Below, piece by piece: positions 19,795 through 26,819 of a DNA stretch of 42,033 nucleotides. A program made the translations under genes and the position numbers. Source of the DNA: Spirochaetales bacterium. GTDB taxonomy: Bacteria; Spirochaetota; Spirochaetia; SZUA-6; JAFGRV01. The DNA is taken from the NCBI GenBank assembly GCA_016937215.1, contig JAFGWI010000206.1, positions 1-42,033 of the forward strand, written 5' to 3'. The notes beneath the pieces are model-generated. The model was not told where the DNA came from. It searched no databases and was given only the letters and a program-made list of their open reading frames with translations. Every line of letters starts with the position of its first letter. The stretch's first letter is position 1.

Positions 19795-21291
19795 TTAAAT
19801 ATACAAATCCCGTTCACCTTTTTCAATTCGCTGGTAATACTCCTTTACAAGAGACACCAATCGCTTTCCCTTATAAAAATCATCCCTTTCAATTTCCTGA
19901 AATTCCTTTTGAATCAACTGGTTTCCAAGATCCCTCATGGCCTGATCACCAAAATCCTCTATCCATTCCTTGAATGTAAGAATGGCATTCAATTTACAGA
20001 ATTTTCCCTCATGGCCACTTTTAAGTAATCCCATGATCTTGCCCCCGGTTCGTCCGCAGCGATAACCTGCTGTACAAAAGGAAGTAATGGTCCCTTTTGC
20101 CGCTAAATCTCGAATAAGCTGGCCAAGGCTCCGGTTATCACCCAGCTCAAACTGTTTTGAACCGGCTGAAGAGCTTTTTTCTGCTTCCGAGGTATACCCC
20201 CCGATTCCGATTTGAGCTGATCCATCTGTTTGTGTACATCCTAAAGCCAAAACTTCATCACGAATGGCTTTGGGCTCCCGGGCAGAAACAATCATACCCG
20301 AATAGGGAATGGATAATCGAATAACAGCAACCACTTTCTTAAAGTCCTCATCATTCACTTTATAAGACGGATCTCCTTTATACTCAGCACCTTCAGCATA
20401 ATTCAAGCGGGGAAAAGATACTGTATGCGGACCAATCCCGTAGCGCTTTTCAAGATCAATCGCGTGATACAAAAGCCCCATGACTTCAAAGCGCCAGTCA
20501 TATAGACCAAATAACGCGCCCACAGCCACATCATCGATACCCGCTTCCATGGCCCGGTGAAGGGCATAAAGACGCCATCGAAAATCACTTTTAGCTCCGG
20601 AAAGATGAACCCGGCTATAACTTGAACGGTGATAGGTTTCCTGAAAAACCTGATAAGTCCCGATACCCGCCTCTTTAATTTTTCTTAAATCGCCAATAGA
20701 CATAGGCGCGGCATTCACATTAATCCTCCGTATTCCGGATTCTCTTCCCTGGCGCAATATTTTAGTATCGTAAATACTTTTCATAGAGTCAGCCAGATAT
20801 TCAGCCCCGGAGCACGGATGTTCACCGCTTACTAAAATGATTCTTTTATGTCCTGTTTGAAGAAGATTTTTTACCTCCTTTTTGATATCATCCTGGGACA
20901 ACTGATGCCGCTTACTGGCAGTTGACTGGCTCCTGAAACCGCAATATAAACAATTATTCACACAGTAATTACTAATATACAAAGGCGCGAAAGTAACAAT
21001 ACGATTATCATAAACCGTTTTTTTAATTTCACCGGCGCTTTTAAAAATTTCATCCCACAAATCCGGATCCTTTACATTTAAAAGCGCTGCTGTTTCTTCA
21101 GGCTCAAGCCTTTCGATAGATCTGGCCTTGGCGATGATCTCTCTTATTTTGGCAGAATCAGGGTTATCTGCCATATTGATTTGCCTTGCAATCAAATCCT
21201 CATCAATAAAATCCCTGAGTTCTTCCAGAAACATGTCACGTTCTTTAAAATTAATCAATTTTGATCCAATATCAAGATTTTTTGTCAGCAT
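19795..21291 (-). CDS. hydG: [FeFe]-hydrogenase maturation radical SAM enzyme HydG
   Basis: HydG splits tyrosine to make the CO and CN ligands of the H-cluster. The 498-residue protein has the radical SAM motif CVNNCLYC (C110, C114, C117). The C-terminal auxiliary cluster motif is normally CTACYR..., a Cx2Cx22C pattern. Here it reads SFCTAGYRCGRTGG: C406, Gly409 in place of the middle cysteine, a new cysteine at 412, and C432 at the expected 22-residue distance from position 409. Neighbouring genes make HydG the only sensible assignment, but the auxiliary cluster may be held differently. AGGAG lies 7 bases before the ATG. The start overlaps the end of hydE by 20 bases. Confidence 0.94.
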   Translation of the reverse strand: MLTKNLDIGSKLINFKERDMFLEELRDFIDEDLIARQINMADNPDSAKIREIIAKARSIERLEPEETAALLNVKDPDLWDEIFKSAGEIKKTVYDNRIVTFAPLYISNYCVNNCLYCGFRSQSTASKRHQLSQDDIKKEVKNLLQTGHKRIILVSGEHPCSGAEYLADSMKSIYDTKILRQGRESGIRRINVNAAPMSIGDLRKIKEAGIGTYQVFQETYHRSSYSRVHLSGAKSDFRWRLYALHRAMEAGIDDVAVGALFGLYDWRFEVMGLLYHAIDLEKRYGIGPHTVSFPRLNYAEGAEYKGDPSYKVNDEDFKKVVAVIRLSIPYSGMIVSAREPKAIRDEVLALGCTQTDGSAQIGIGGYTSEAEKSSSAGSKQFELGDNRSLGQLIRDLAAKGTITSFCTAGYRCGRTGGKIMGLLKSGHEGKFCKLNAILTFKEWIEDFGDQAMRDLGNQLIQKEFQEIERDDFYKGKRLVSLVKEYYQRIEKGERDLYI

Positions 21292-22303
21292 AATAGACTC
21301 CTTTGTTCATGAAACTTTGGGAATGGCCGATTTCAAAACTCAGCTCCCGATTAACTCCGCGGCAACGCAGCGACAAACAACCAATACATTCAAAACCACT
21401 CTCTTCAAGACAAATCTTGTCCGGATAAAGAAGGTATTCCTTTTTAAACTCAGCTGGTGTAATATTCGGCATAAGCACATTGGCACCGCATTCCAATGCC
21501 CTCTCACGCCCGTCAGGCTCCAATGTTCCCATGGCTGTGGTTGCCGGAATATTAGCCAAAGGCAACAGCAACCGCACCATGGCCACAGCATAAAGAGCCT
21601 CGGACAAAGGCTTCTGCTTGGCACCAGCCAAAGGCGTGGCTTTGTGCGGAATAAATGGCCCAATTCCCACCATATCCAGTTCCAGTTCTTTGCATAAACT
21701 AACATTTTTAATAAGACTGTCAGGTTTTTCATCGGGCAGGCCCGTCATAAAACCGGAACCAATCTCAAAACCCGAGGCTTTTAAATCATCAAGCGCCTGA
21801 AGGCGTTGTTTCAAGGTCACTCCTCCCCGTAAATACTGATGCAACTCTGGATCAGCTGTTTCAAAACGCATCAAATAACGGTCAGCTCCAGCCTGCTTCA
21901 TAGCCCGATATTCATGACGCGGACGAATTCCGCAGCTCAAGGTTATGGCACATTGATCACGGGTTAGCGATTTAATATTTTCAAGCAAGCGGCATAAATA
22001 TGCTTCATCATACCAAGGGTCTTCACCGCCTTGCAGCACAAAAGTGCGAAGTCCGGCCTCATAACCTTTTCGAACAATCGCCATGATCATTTCATGATCC
22101 AGCCGATAGCGTTTAACAGCCGAATGGCTCTTTCGAATACCGCAATACAGGCAATCCATCACACAGTAATTGGAAAATTCGATTAAACCTCGAAGATACA
22201 CCTTGTTGCCATAAGTATTCCGGCACAGGACTTCCGCCTGACGGCACAATTCTTCCGGATTCCGGTGGTATAGATCCAGAACCTCCTGCTCCGAGAAAAT
22301 CAT
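21272..22303 (-). CDS. hydE: [FeFe]-hydrogenase maturation radical SAM enzyme HydE
   Basis: HydE is the third essential maturase, acting on an iron-cysteine-carbonyl-cyanide precursor during 2Fe-cluster assembly. The 343-residue product has the radical SAM motif CVMDCLYC after FSNY, the typical GGEDP glycine motif, and a C-terminal ECIGCLSLRCRG segment. That segment resembles the optional second-cluster cysteines known in Thermotoga HydE. I chose the ATG at 22303 because AAAGGA precedes it by 7 bases; an in-frame ATG 18 bases upstream would put that site inside the gene. It sits 45 bases after the TM1266-like gene. Confidence 0.94.
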   Translation of the reverse strand: MIFSEQEVLDLYHRNPEELCRQAEVLCRNTYGNKVYLRGLIEFSNYCVMDCLYCGIRKSHSAVKRYRLDHEMIMAIVRKGYEAGLRTFVLQGGEDPWYDEAYLCRLLENIKSLTRDQCAITLSCGIRPRHEYRAMKQAGADRYLMRFETADPELHQYLRGGVTLKQRLQALDDLKASGFEIGSGFMTGLPDEKPDSLIKNVSLCKELELDMVGIGPFIPHKATPLAGAKQKPLSEALYAVAMVRLLLPLANIPATTAMGTLEPDGRERALECGANVLMPNITPAEFKKEYLLYPDKICLEESGFECIGCLSLRCRGVNRELSFEIGHSQSFMNKGVYYADKKS

Positions 22304-22348
22304 AACATGTCCTTTCAGCATCAGGCTTAAATCCGCCTAACCTCTGTT

Positions 22349-22591
22349 TTATTGATTCAAAAGAGATTTCACCTTAATCCCTTCAAGACGGCCGATCTTG
22401 CCGCTCAAAGCCCCCAGTTCGTCAGTGCTCCCCTCCACGATCAAGGCGATAATCTGAATTCCTTTTTCGCGCATAGGAAGGCCCATTCGGCCTAGAATAA
22501 GATGACTGTAATCTGATAGAATGGTATTCAGTTTGGGAACATGGTTCTTTTCATAGACCAAAACTGAAATAACTCCGATTCTCTTCTCCAT
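22349..22591 (-). CDS. TM1266-type iron-only hydrogenase system regulator (ACT-like)
   Basis: This 80-residue protein matches the small ACT/NikR-C-like family found next to hydE, hydF and hydG in many fermenters. Features include the start KRIGVISVLVYE, the central HLILGRMGLPMREKGIQIIALIVEG and the end KIGRLEGIKVKSLL. It has no DNA-binding domain, so the regulator name is only a family label; metal or small-molecule sensing is inferred. It is the first recognised gene of the hyd operon. Its ATG shares a base with the stop of a short upstream frame (TGATG). Confidence 0.9.
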   Translation of the reverse strand: MEKRIGVISVLVYEKNHVPKLNTILSDYSHLILGRMGLPMREKGIQIIALIVEGSTDELGALSGKIGRLEGIKVKSLLNQ

Positions 22592-22626
22592 CAGTAAACT
22601 ACCTCTGAATCTGATTTTGCGTACAA

Positions 22627-22662
22627 GACCTCCGCTTCAGTCACGACCTCCGCGTCAGTCAT
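22627..22662. repeat. Two tandem 18-base repeats in the hyd operon leader
   Basis: GACCTCCGCTTCAGTCAC is followed directly by GACCTCCGCGTCAGTCAT. On the transcribed strand each unit carries GGAGGTC, a ribosome-binding-like sequence. The repeats fall inside a 23-codon frame (22591-22662) whose stop overlaps the start of the TM1266-like gene. Confidence 0.6.
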
Positions 22663-22666
22663 TTGA

Positions 22667-22704
22667 ATTGTTAAATATTTAACAATTATGATAATAAAAG
22701 TCAA
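22667..22704 (-). promoter_or_regulatory. Rex-type operator over the hyd operon promoter
   Basis: The 20-base perfect palindrome ATTGTTAAATATTTAACAAT (22667-22686) contains TTGTTAA-N4-TTAACAA, the operator consensus of the NADH-sensing repressor Rex. On the minus strand TTGACT (22699-22704) could be the -35 box, and a weak -10 (TAAATA) would lie inside the palindrome. Binding of Rex would then block transcription until NADH rises. The rex gene is not in this window. Confidence 0.75.
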
Positions 22705-22819
22705 GATCTTGATCTCCATTTTTATTAATATTTTCAGGGCATTACCTTCTAAGCCCAAGGGCTTTAAAGCCGAGCTGTAGAGGGCTGCATGGCCGAGCAA
22801 CAAATCGGAGATTTGTGAC

Positions 22820-22934
22820 GTGTACCCAGGACTGCGCTTCGCTTCGACCAAAAAGGCGGCGAAAATAGCGCCGCCTTTTTTTTGGCATCGCCTTTTTTTA
22901 AAAAAAGGCTTGCCCCCTTCCCATCCTTAACGCG
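22820..22934 (+). repeat. Structured interspersed repeat, partial copy D
   Basis: This copy keeps only the right part of the element: CTTCGCTTCGACC, the hairpin AAGGCGGCG/CGCCGCCTT, the hairpin GCCTTTTTTT/AAAAAAAGGC, and the end CCATCCTTAACGCG. The left GGGCGT end is not recognisable. It separates the hyd operon promoter from the deaminase gene. Confidence 0.55.
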
Positions 22935-23047
22935 AAAATGGGCAGCCGCCTGGCTATATTTTTTAACTTGCATGAAGAGCCACGACCTGGCTATACTGAA
23001 TAAACACTGAAAATCCTGATCCACTCCAATGAAAAGGAAAAAATACC

Positions 23048-23509
23048 ATGAAAAAAGACACGCGCAATCACATCAAATACATGCAGCAGACTCTGGAAAT
23101 CGCGAAAAATAGTCCCGATCCATCCACTAAAGTGGGTGCCCTGCTGGTGTCGCCCGATGAAACAGAGATTTTCACCGGCTTTAATCGTTTTCCTCCGGGG
23201 ATTCCCGACAAGGCCCAATGGTGGAATAACCGGGATTCCGCTTCGGGAGAATTCTCCAAATACGACCTGGTATGCTGCGCTGAACTGATGGCAATTTTAA
23301 ATTCAACATCTGCTTTAAAAGATTTCACTCTTTACACCAGCCACTTTCCCTGCCTGAGTTGCGCGAGAACCATTGCCGCCGTTGAAATCAGCCATGTTTA
23401 TTATCATTTTTCCAAGGAACATATCGCCAAAAACATTGACGAAGTCAAGGTCAGAACATTATTCAAACTTGCCAGCATTGAATTAATTCATTTAAGCAAT
23501 ATTGAATAA
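23048..23509 (+). CDS. dCMP deaminase-like zinc deaminase with CAE instead of HAE
   Basis: Members of this family convert dCMP to dUMP plus ammonia, supplying dUMP for thymidylate synthesis. The 153-residue protein begins with the family's DPSTKVGALLVSPD (24-37) and TGFNRFPPGI (43-52). The zinc and proton-shuttle motifs are C77-A-E79 and PCLSC (C102, C105). Deoxycytidylate deaminases normally have HAE; the cysteine here gives a Cys3 zinc site like that of cytidine deaminases. The substrate is therefore less certain than the fold. AAGGAA lies about 8 bases before the ATG. The gene stands alone between two copies of the structured repeat. Confidence 0.85.
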   Translation: MKKDTRNHIKYMQQTLEIAKNSPDPSTKVGALLVSPDETEIFTGFNRFPPGIPDKAQWWNNRDSASGEFSKYDLVCCAELMAILNSTSALKDFTLYTSHFPCLSCARTIAAVEISHVYYHFSKEHIAKNIDEVKVRTLFKLASIELIHLSNIE

Positions 23510-23545
23510 TTTGTATTTGTTTAGTTTGATCGCTATTTGGCTATA

Positions 23546-23702
23546 GACGCGTTAGGGATAGGAGGTATGGTTTGCTATTTTTTCAAAAATAGCAAACCAA
23601 AGCGTTTTTTACCGGATCATTTCCGGTAAAAAACCTTCGAAGCGACAGCGAAGTGCCGAATAGCCCGGCCTGATAAGCCCCTGGGCTAACAGGTAACGCC
23701 CT
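23546..23702 (-). repeat. Structured interspersed repeat, copy E
   Basis: Read on the minus strand this copy runs from GGGCGTTACCTG to ATCCCTAACGCG, with GCGTTA and TAACGC as exact terminal inverted repeats. In order it shows arm 1 (CCTG-TTAGCCC with GGGCTTATCAGG, one bulge), CGGGCT, CGGCACTTCG and CTTCGAAGG. Next come a hairpin TTTTTTACCGG/CCGGTAAAAAA and a hairpin TTTGCTATTTTT/AAAAATAGCAAA. It is one of the best-preserved copies. Confidence 0.75.
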
Positions 23703-23771
23703 AAAAACACAGGAGCTAAACAAATACAATAATTTTAATATCATACTGATTCTGAATAATGCCATTTCACA

Positions 23772-24962
23772 TCAGGATGAACAATAATTTTCCAGAATAT
23801 AGTTCATGGCACTTTCAATTTCACCAACTGTAAGCACTTCATTATACATCTCGTTCAGGTATTCCAATGCGTCAGAATAGTCATAACGTCCAGGATCACA
23901 GCAATGAGAAAGCGTCCACTCATCGGGGTATTTCATGGCCCGCAGGGCGGTATGGCGCCGGGCGATCAAATAAGGATTATTGCCGCAAAGCTCGATATAC
24001 GCGGGGTCTGAATAAATTGAAACAGGTGTCAGCATCTCTTCAACCGGTGTGCTTTTTAATGTACCAGTATAAATGTCATCACCATGGGGCATCACCAGAT
24101 TTAAAAAGGGCCAATAAGCAGAGGAATGGCCGCGTTCAAACCACATTCCGCTGGTTGTGATGAAGCCGGGTATATTCACACTCCGGAGCATTCCGACAAT
24201 TATCCGGGTTGAACTTTGGCAGCCATGGCGCGAGATCTTCACGGCCCCGGCACTGCCACGATCCTTATATGTGGTCAAAGCATCATAAAGGGAATAAATT
24301 TCATCAGGATCAGCTGTGGTGCCGTGAATAAAACCCAGCTTATAATCGGTGGTGCGTAAATCCTCATAAACCTTGAGCATGGTTTCTAATATGGTATTTC
24401 CGATTAATTGCTTTTCCTTCAGATAATCATAAACCTGAAAAGGCGAATAATCGGCAACCGCATAAAAGGTCCCGCTGATTGTATAAAATAACTCTTTGTT
24501 GCTCAGTAAACCTGCCAGATCGGAAGCACTGTAATCAGCAAGGCTCCAGGGTAAAAACTGATTTTTATCCAGCCAGATGGCATGAGCCGCTTTGGCACCC
24601 AGGATTTTCCAATGCTCATCATCAGACAGATTTGCGATCACCACACCTGTGGTTTCCGCGTTTTTCAGAGCCTCAGGAGCCTCAACCTCAACAGGGTTAT
24701 CAGCCTCAAGATCAGATAAATATCGGGTAAGCTGTTCTATGGCCTTGGGATCATAAGTACCTACTGTCAGATCCTTAACATCGGGATTAGCTTCAAAATA
24801 ATCTATATACTCACCAATATTATTACTAAACAGCTTAAACTCAAAAACCGGTTGAACAGCATCATTGCTTGTGATGACAATACGCCCGGTTTCAGGTGTA
24901 AACTCCTTGTCGCCCGGAGTGTAACGAAGGGTAAAATCCACCCGTTCATTAACATTGATCAC
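23772..24962 (-). CDS. Transglutaminase-like part of an amber-interrupted dockerin protein
   Basis: This 396-codon frame is in the same reading frame as the dockerin frame upstream (24975-25451). Only a TAG and the four codons F-P-P-K lie between that frame and the GTG shown here. The first 45 residues complete an Ig-like choice-of-anchor-D domain begun upstream (FTLRYTPGD, GRIVITSND). The rest contains a papain-like transglutaminase core. C248 (GCQSS), H279 (ERGHSSAYW) and D295 or D296 (HGDD) form a plausible catalytic triad. Proteins of this class cleave or cross-link peptide bonds, but the substrate is unknown. The GTG has no ribosome-binding site and would begin in mid-domain, so independent translation is unlikely. 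The sequence is well preserved after the stop. Confidence 0.75.
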   Translation of the reverse strand: MINVNERVDFTLRYTPGDKEFTPETGRIVITSNDAVQPVFEFKLFSNNIGEYIDYFEANPDVKDLTVGTYDPKAIEQLTRYLSDLEADNPVEVEAPEALKNAETTGVVIANLSDDEHWKILGAKAAHAIWLDKNQFLPWSLADYSASDLAGLLSNKELFYTISGTFYAVADYSPFQVYDYLKEKQLIGNTILETMLKVYEDLRTTDYKLGFIHGTTADPDEIYSLYDALTTYKDRGSAGAVKISRHGCQSSTRIIVGMLRSVNIPGFITTSGMWFERGHSSAYWPFLNLVMPHGDDIYTGTLKSTPVEEMLTPVSIYSDPAYIELCGNNPYLIARRHTALRAMKYPDEWTLSHCCDPGRYDYSDALEYLNEMYNEVLTVGEIESAMNYILENYCSS

Positions 24963-24974
24963 TTTAGGTGGAAA

Positions 24975-25451
24975 CTAAAGCACTGAAAACCGGCCCTGGC
25001 TGGTATCTTCTTTGACAATATTAATAACAGGAACACCCGTTAATTCCAGAATCCCTGTGCCTATATTTTCAATTGAAAAAGTCACATCAACTATTGTGTT
25101 TTCATAAAAAGCATAGGCCAAGCCATCGGGTAGTATAACTTTATTTTCAATTGGCCCAAACAGCCGGATTCGGGGTATTTCGGGTTTATCACAGGGGAAT
25201 TCCCGAATCAAGCCCACATAAAATTGGGCAATAAGCAGTGAATCGACAATATCATATTTTCCCGAGCAGTTCACATCAGCCGCCGAACGATCAAATACAG
25301 GCACAGGAATACCCACATAGGCCTGGGCGATGAGCAAGGCATCAACGATGTTTACCGTCACATCTCCATTCACATCTCCGGTACGACCAATAATGTCAGC
25401 GTAAAGGGGCAATTGTAAAACAATTAGAACGATGATAAACATTTTTTTCAT
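24975..25451 (-). CDS. Secreted dockerin part of an amber-interrupted transglutaminase-like protein
   Basis: The 158-residue product has a signal peptide (about 1-18, ending LYA) and a dockerin (about 24-90) with loops DVNGDVTVNIVDALLIAQ and DVNCSGKYDIVDSLLIAQ. It then has the first half of an Ig-like choice-of-anchor-D domain (VDVTFSIENIGTGILELTG). The frame ends at TAG (codon 159) in the middle of that domain. The same frame continues without another stop for about 400 codons (23772-24962). The full gene would span 23772-25451. A recent nonsense mutation, a sequencing error, or readthrough are all possible. TAG is used as a real stop by at least one other gene here. Confidence 0.8.
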   Translation of the reverse strand: MKKMFIIVLIVLQLPLYADIIGRTGDVNGDVTVNIVDALLIAQAYVGIPVPVFDRSAADVNCSGKYDIVDSLLIAQFYVGLIREFPCDKPEIPRIRLFGPIENKVILPDGLAYAFYENTIVDVTFSIENIGTGILELTGVPVINIVKEDTSQGRFSVL

Positions 25452-25593
25452 AATTCAACTTCTTTCTCTGTTTTCTTTGCTATAAATTTACTAAAAAATG
25501 ACCCGAAAGTAAATTTTTATGATCAAAAAGGTAAAAAAAGGGGTTTTTCATACGAAAAAGCCACTTTGATACTATTAACACAACAAGAAGGAA

Positions 25594-25680
25594 TTAACAT
25601 TCCAGGCTTTGCAGTATTCCCACATAAGCTTGTGCCACCAATAAAGCATCAATTATCTGATAGCATAATTTTACAAATTA
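25594..25680 (-). pseudogene. Relic C-terminal tail of a dockerin gene
   Basis: Read on the minus strand, positions 25656-25594 encode IIDALLVAQAYVGILQSLEC and a stop. This is the second half of a dockerin with the same terminal cysteine seen in the xylanase and esterase dockerins. The frame is closed upstream by TAA near 25680 and has no start codon. The rest of the gene has been lost. It sits between the divergent broken transglutaminase-like gene and the esterase gene. Confidence 0.8.
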
Positions 25681-25731
25681 TTATATCATGATAAACAGAT
25701 AAAAATCCAATGCGTTAAGGAATAATCAAAA

Positions 25732-26682
25732 ATGTATAGTATAAAGGTTTTACGAAATTCTTTTCAAAAAAAACTTTTAATCCTGATAACCATGCTTTCA
25801 ATTATCGCCGTGGGTGCATTTGCTCAGGCCACAAAAATCATGCCACTGGGCGATTCCATCACAGGCACCCCTGGCTGCTGGAGGGCCTATTTATGGAACC
25901 AGCTGCATGACGCAGGCTACACCAATATTGATTTTGTGGGCACTCTGAAATACGCAAGCTGCAGCCTTCCCTATGATGATGACGGCGAAGGTCACGGCAG
26001 TATTAAAGCCAAGGATATTGCCGATAAAAATCAGCTGCCGCCATGGCTGGAATACGCGAAACCCGATATGGTCTTAATGCATCTGGGCACAAACGACGCC
26101 ATGGATTCATCTATCACCGCGCCCATGATTATCGAAGCCTATAGCAAAATGGTGACTCAAATGCGCGTACAAAACCCCGACATGATCATTATTGTAGCTC
26201 AAATTATTCCGGTTTTTAGCGCCACTGAACAATGCACATCATGCTATCAGAAAGTGGTGGATTTAAATAAGGCCATTCCTGCCTGGGCCGCCAGCATGAA
26301 CAGCTCACGGTCACCCATCGTCGTGGTCGACCAATGGACTGGCTTTAATACAAAAACTGACACCATTGACGGCATTCACCCGACTGACGCTGGAGACAAA
26401 AAAATGGCTGAAAAATGGTATCCGGCCATCATTCCCTTTTTATCAGGAAACCAGACTGCGCCCCCGAATCCCACAGAAACACCAAAGATGCTCGGCGATG
26501 TTGATAATAACGCTTTGGTAAATATCGTTGACGCATTGTTGATTGCCCAACAATATGTCGGCCTGCCAGTGGAAAATTTTGATATTACACAGGCTGATGT
26601 GAATGGCTCACATAGCGTTGATATTGTCGACGCTCTATTGATTGCCCAATATTATGTCAAACTGATTGATTCCTTTTGCTGA
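25732..26682 (+). CDS. Secreted CE3-like SGNH acetylxylan esterase with C-terminal dockerin
   Basis: Enzymes of this type remove acetyl groups from xylan. The 316-residue protein has a signal peptide (about 12-31, ending AFA) and an SGNH domain (about 34-238). The nucleophile is S42 in LGDSITGTPGCWR, N121 lies in HLGTNDA, and D213 and H216 lie in DGIHPTDAG. The start MPLGDSITGTPGCWRAYLW and FVGT segment match carbohydrate esterase family 3 better than other SGNH groups. After a Pro-rich linker comes a dockerin (about 252-316) ending DSFC. AAGGA precedes the ATG by 10 bases. Acetyl removal would complement the GH10 xylanase, and the near-identical dockerins suggest the same docking partner. 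Confidence 0.92.
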   Translation: MYSIKVLRNSFQKKLLILITMLSIIAVGAFAQATKIMPLGDSITGTPGCWRAYLWNQLHDAGYTNIDFVGTLKYASCSLPYDDDGEGHGSIKAKDIADKNQLPPWLEYAKPDMVLMHLGTNDAMDSSITAPMIIEAYSKMVTQMRVQNPDMIIIVAQIIPVFSATEQCTSCYQKVVDLNKAIPAWAASMNSSRSPIVVVDQWTGFNTKTDTIDGIHPTDAGDKKMAEKWYPAIIPFLSGNQTAPPNPTETPKMLGDVDNNALVNIVDALLIAQQYVGLPVENFDITQADVNGSHSVDIVDALLIAQYYVKLIDSFC

Positions 26683-26819
26683 TTGATGCTATCTTCCTGA
26701 TGGGACCAGCTCTCTGGCTTATAGAATAAGCTGCTAAATACAGAATACATATTCAGCAAGCTGACCCAACATTCTTCAAAGCAGTGATGAACCAGTTATA
26801 TGGATTCATAAAGGACTAT

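Noticed and set aside
22591..23024. Two overlapping 86-codon frames upstream of the hyd operon
   Set aside because: They cross the structured repeat and the Rex-type operator. Only the last 23 codons of one (22591-22662) are kept as a possible leader peptide.
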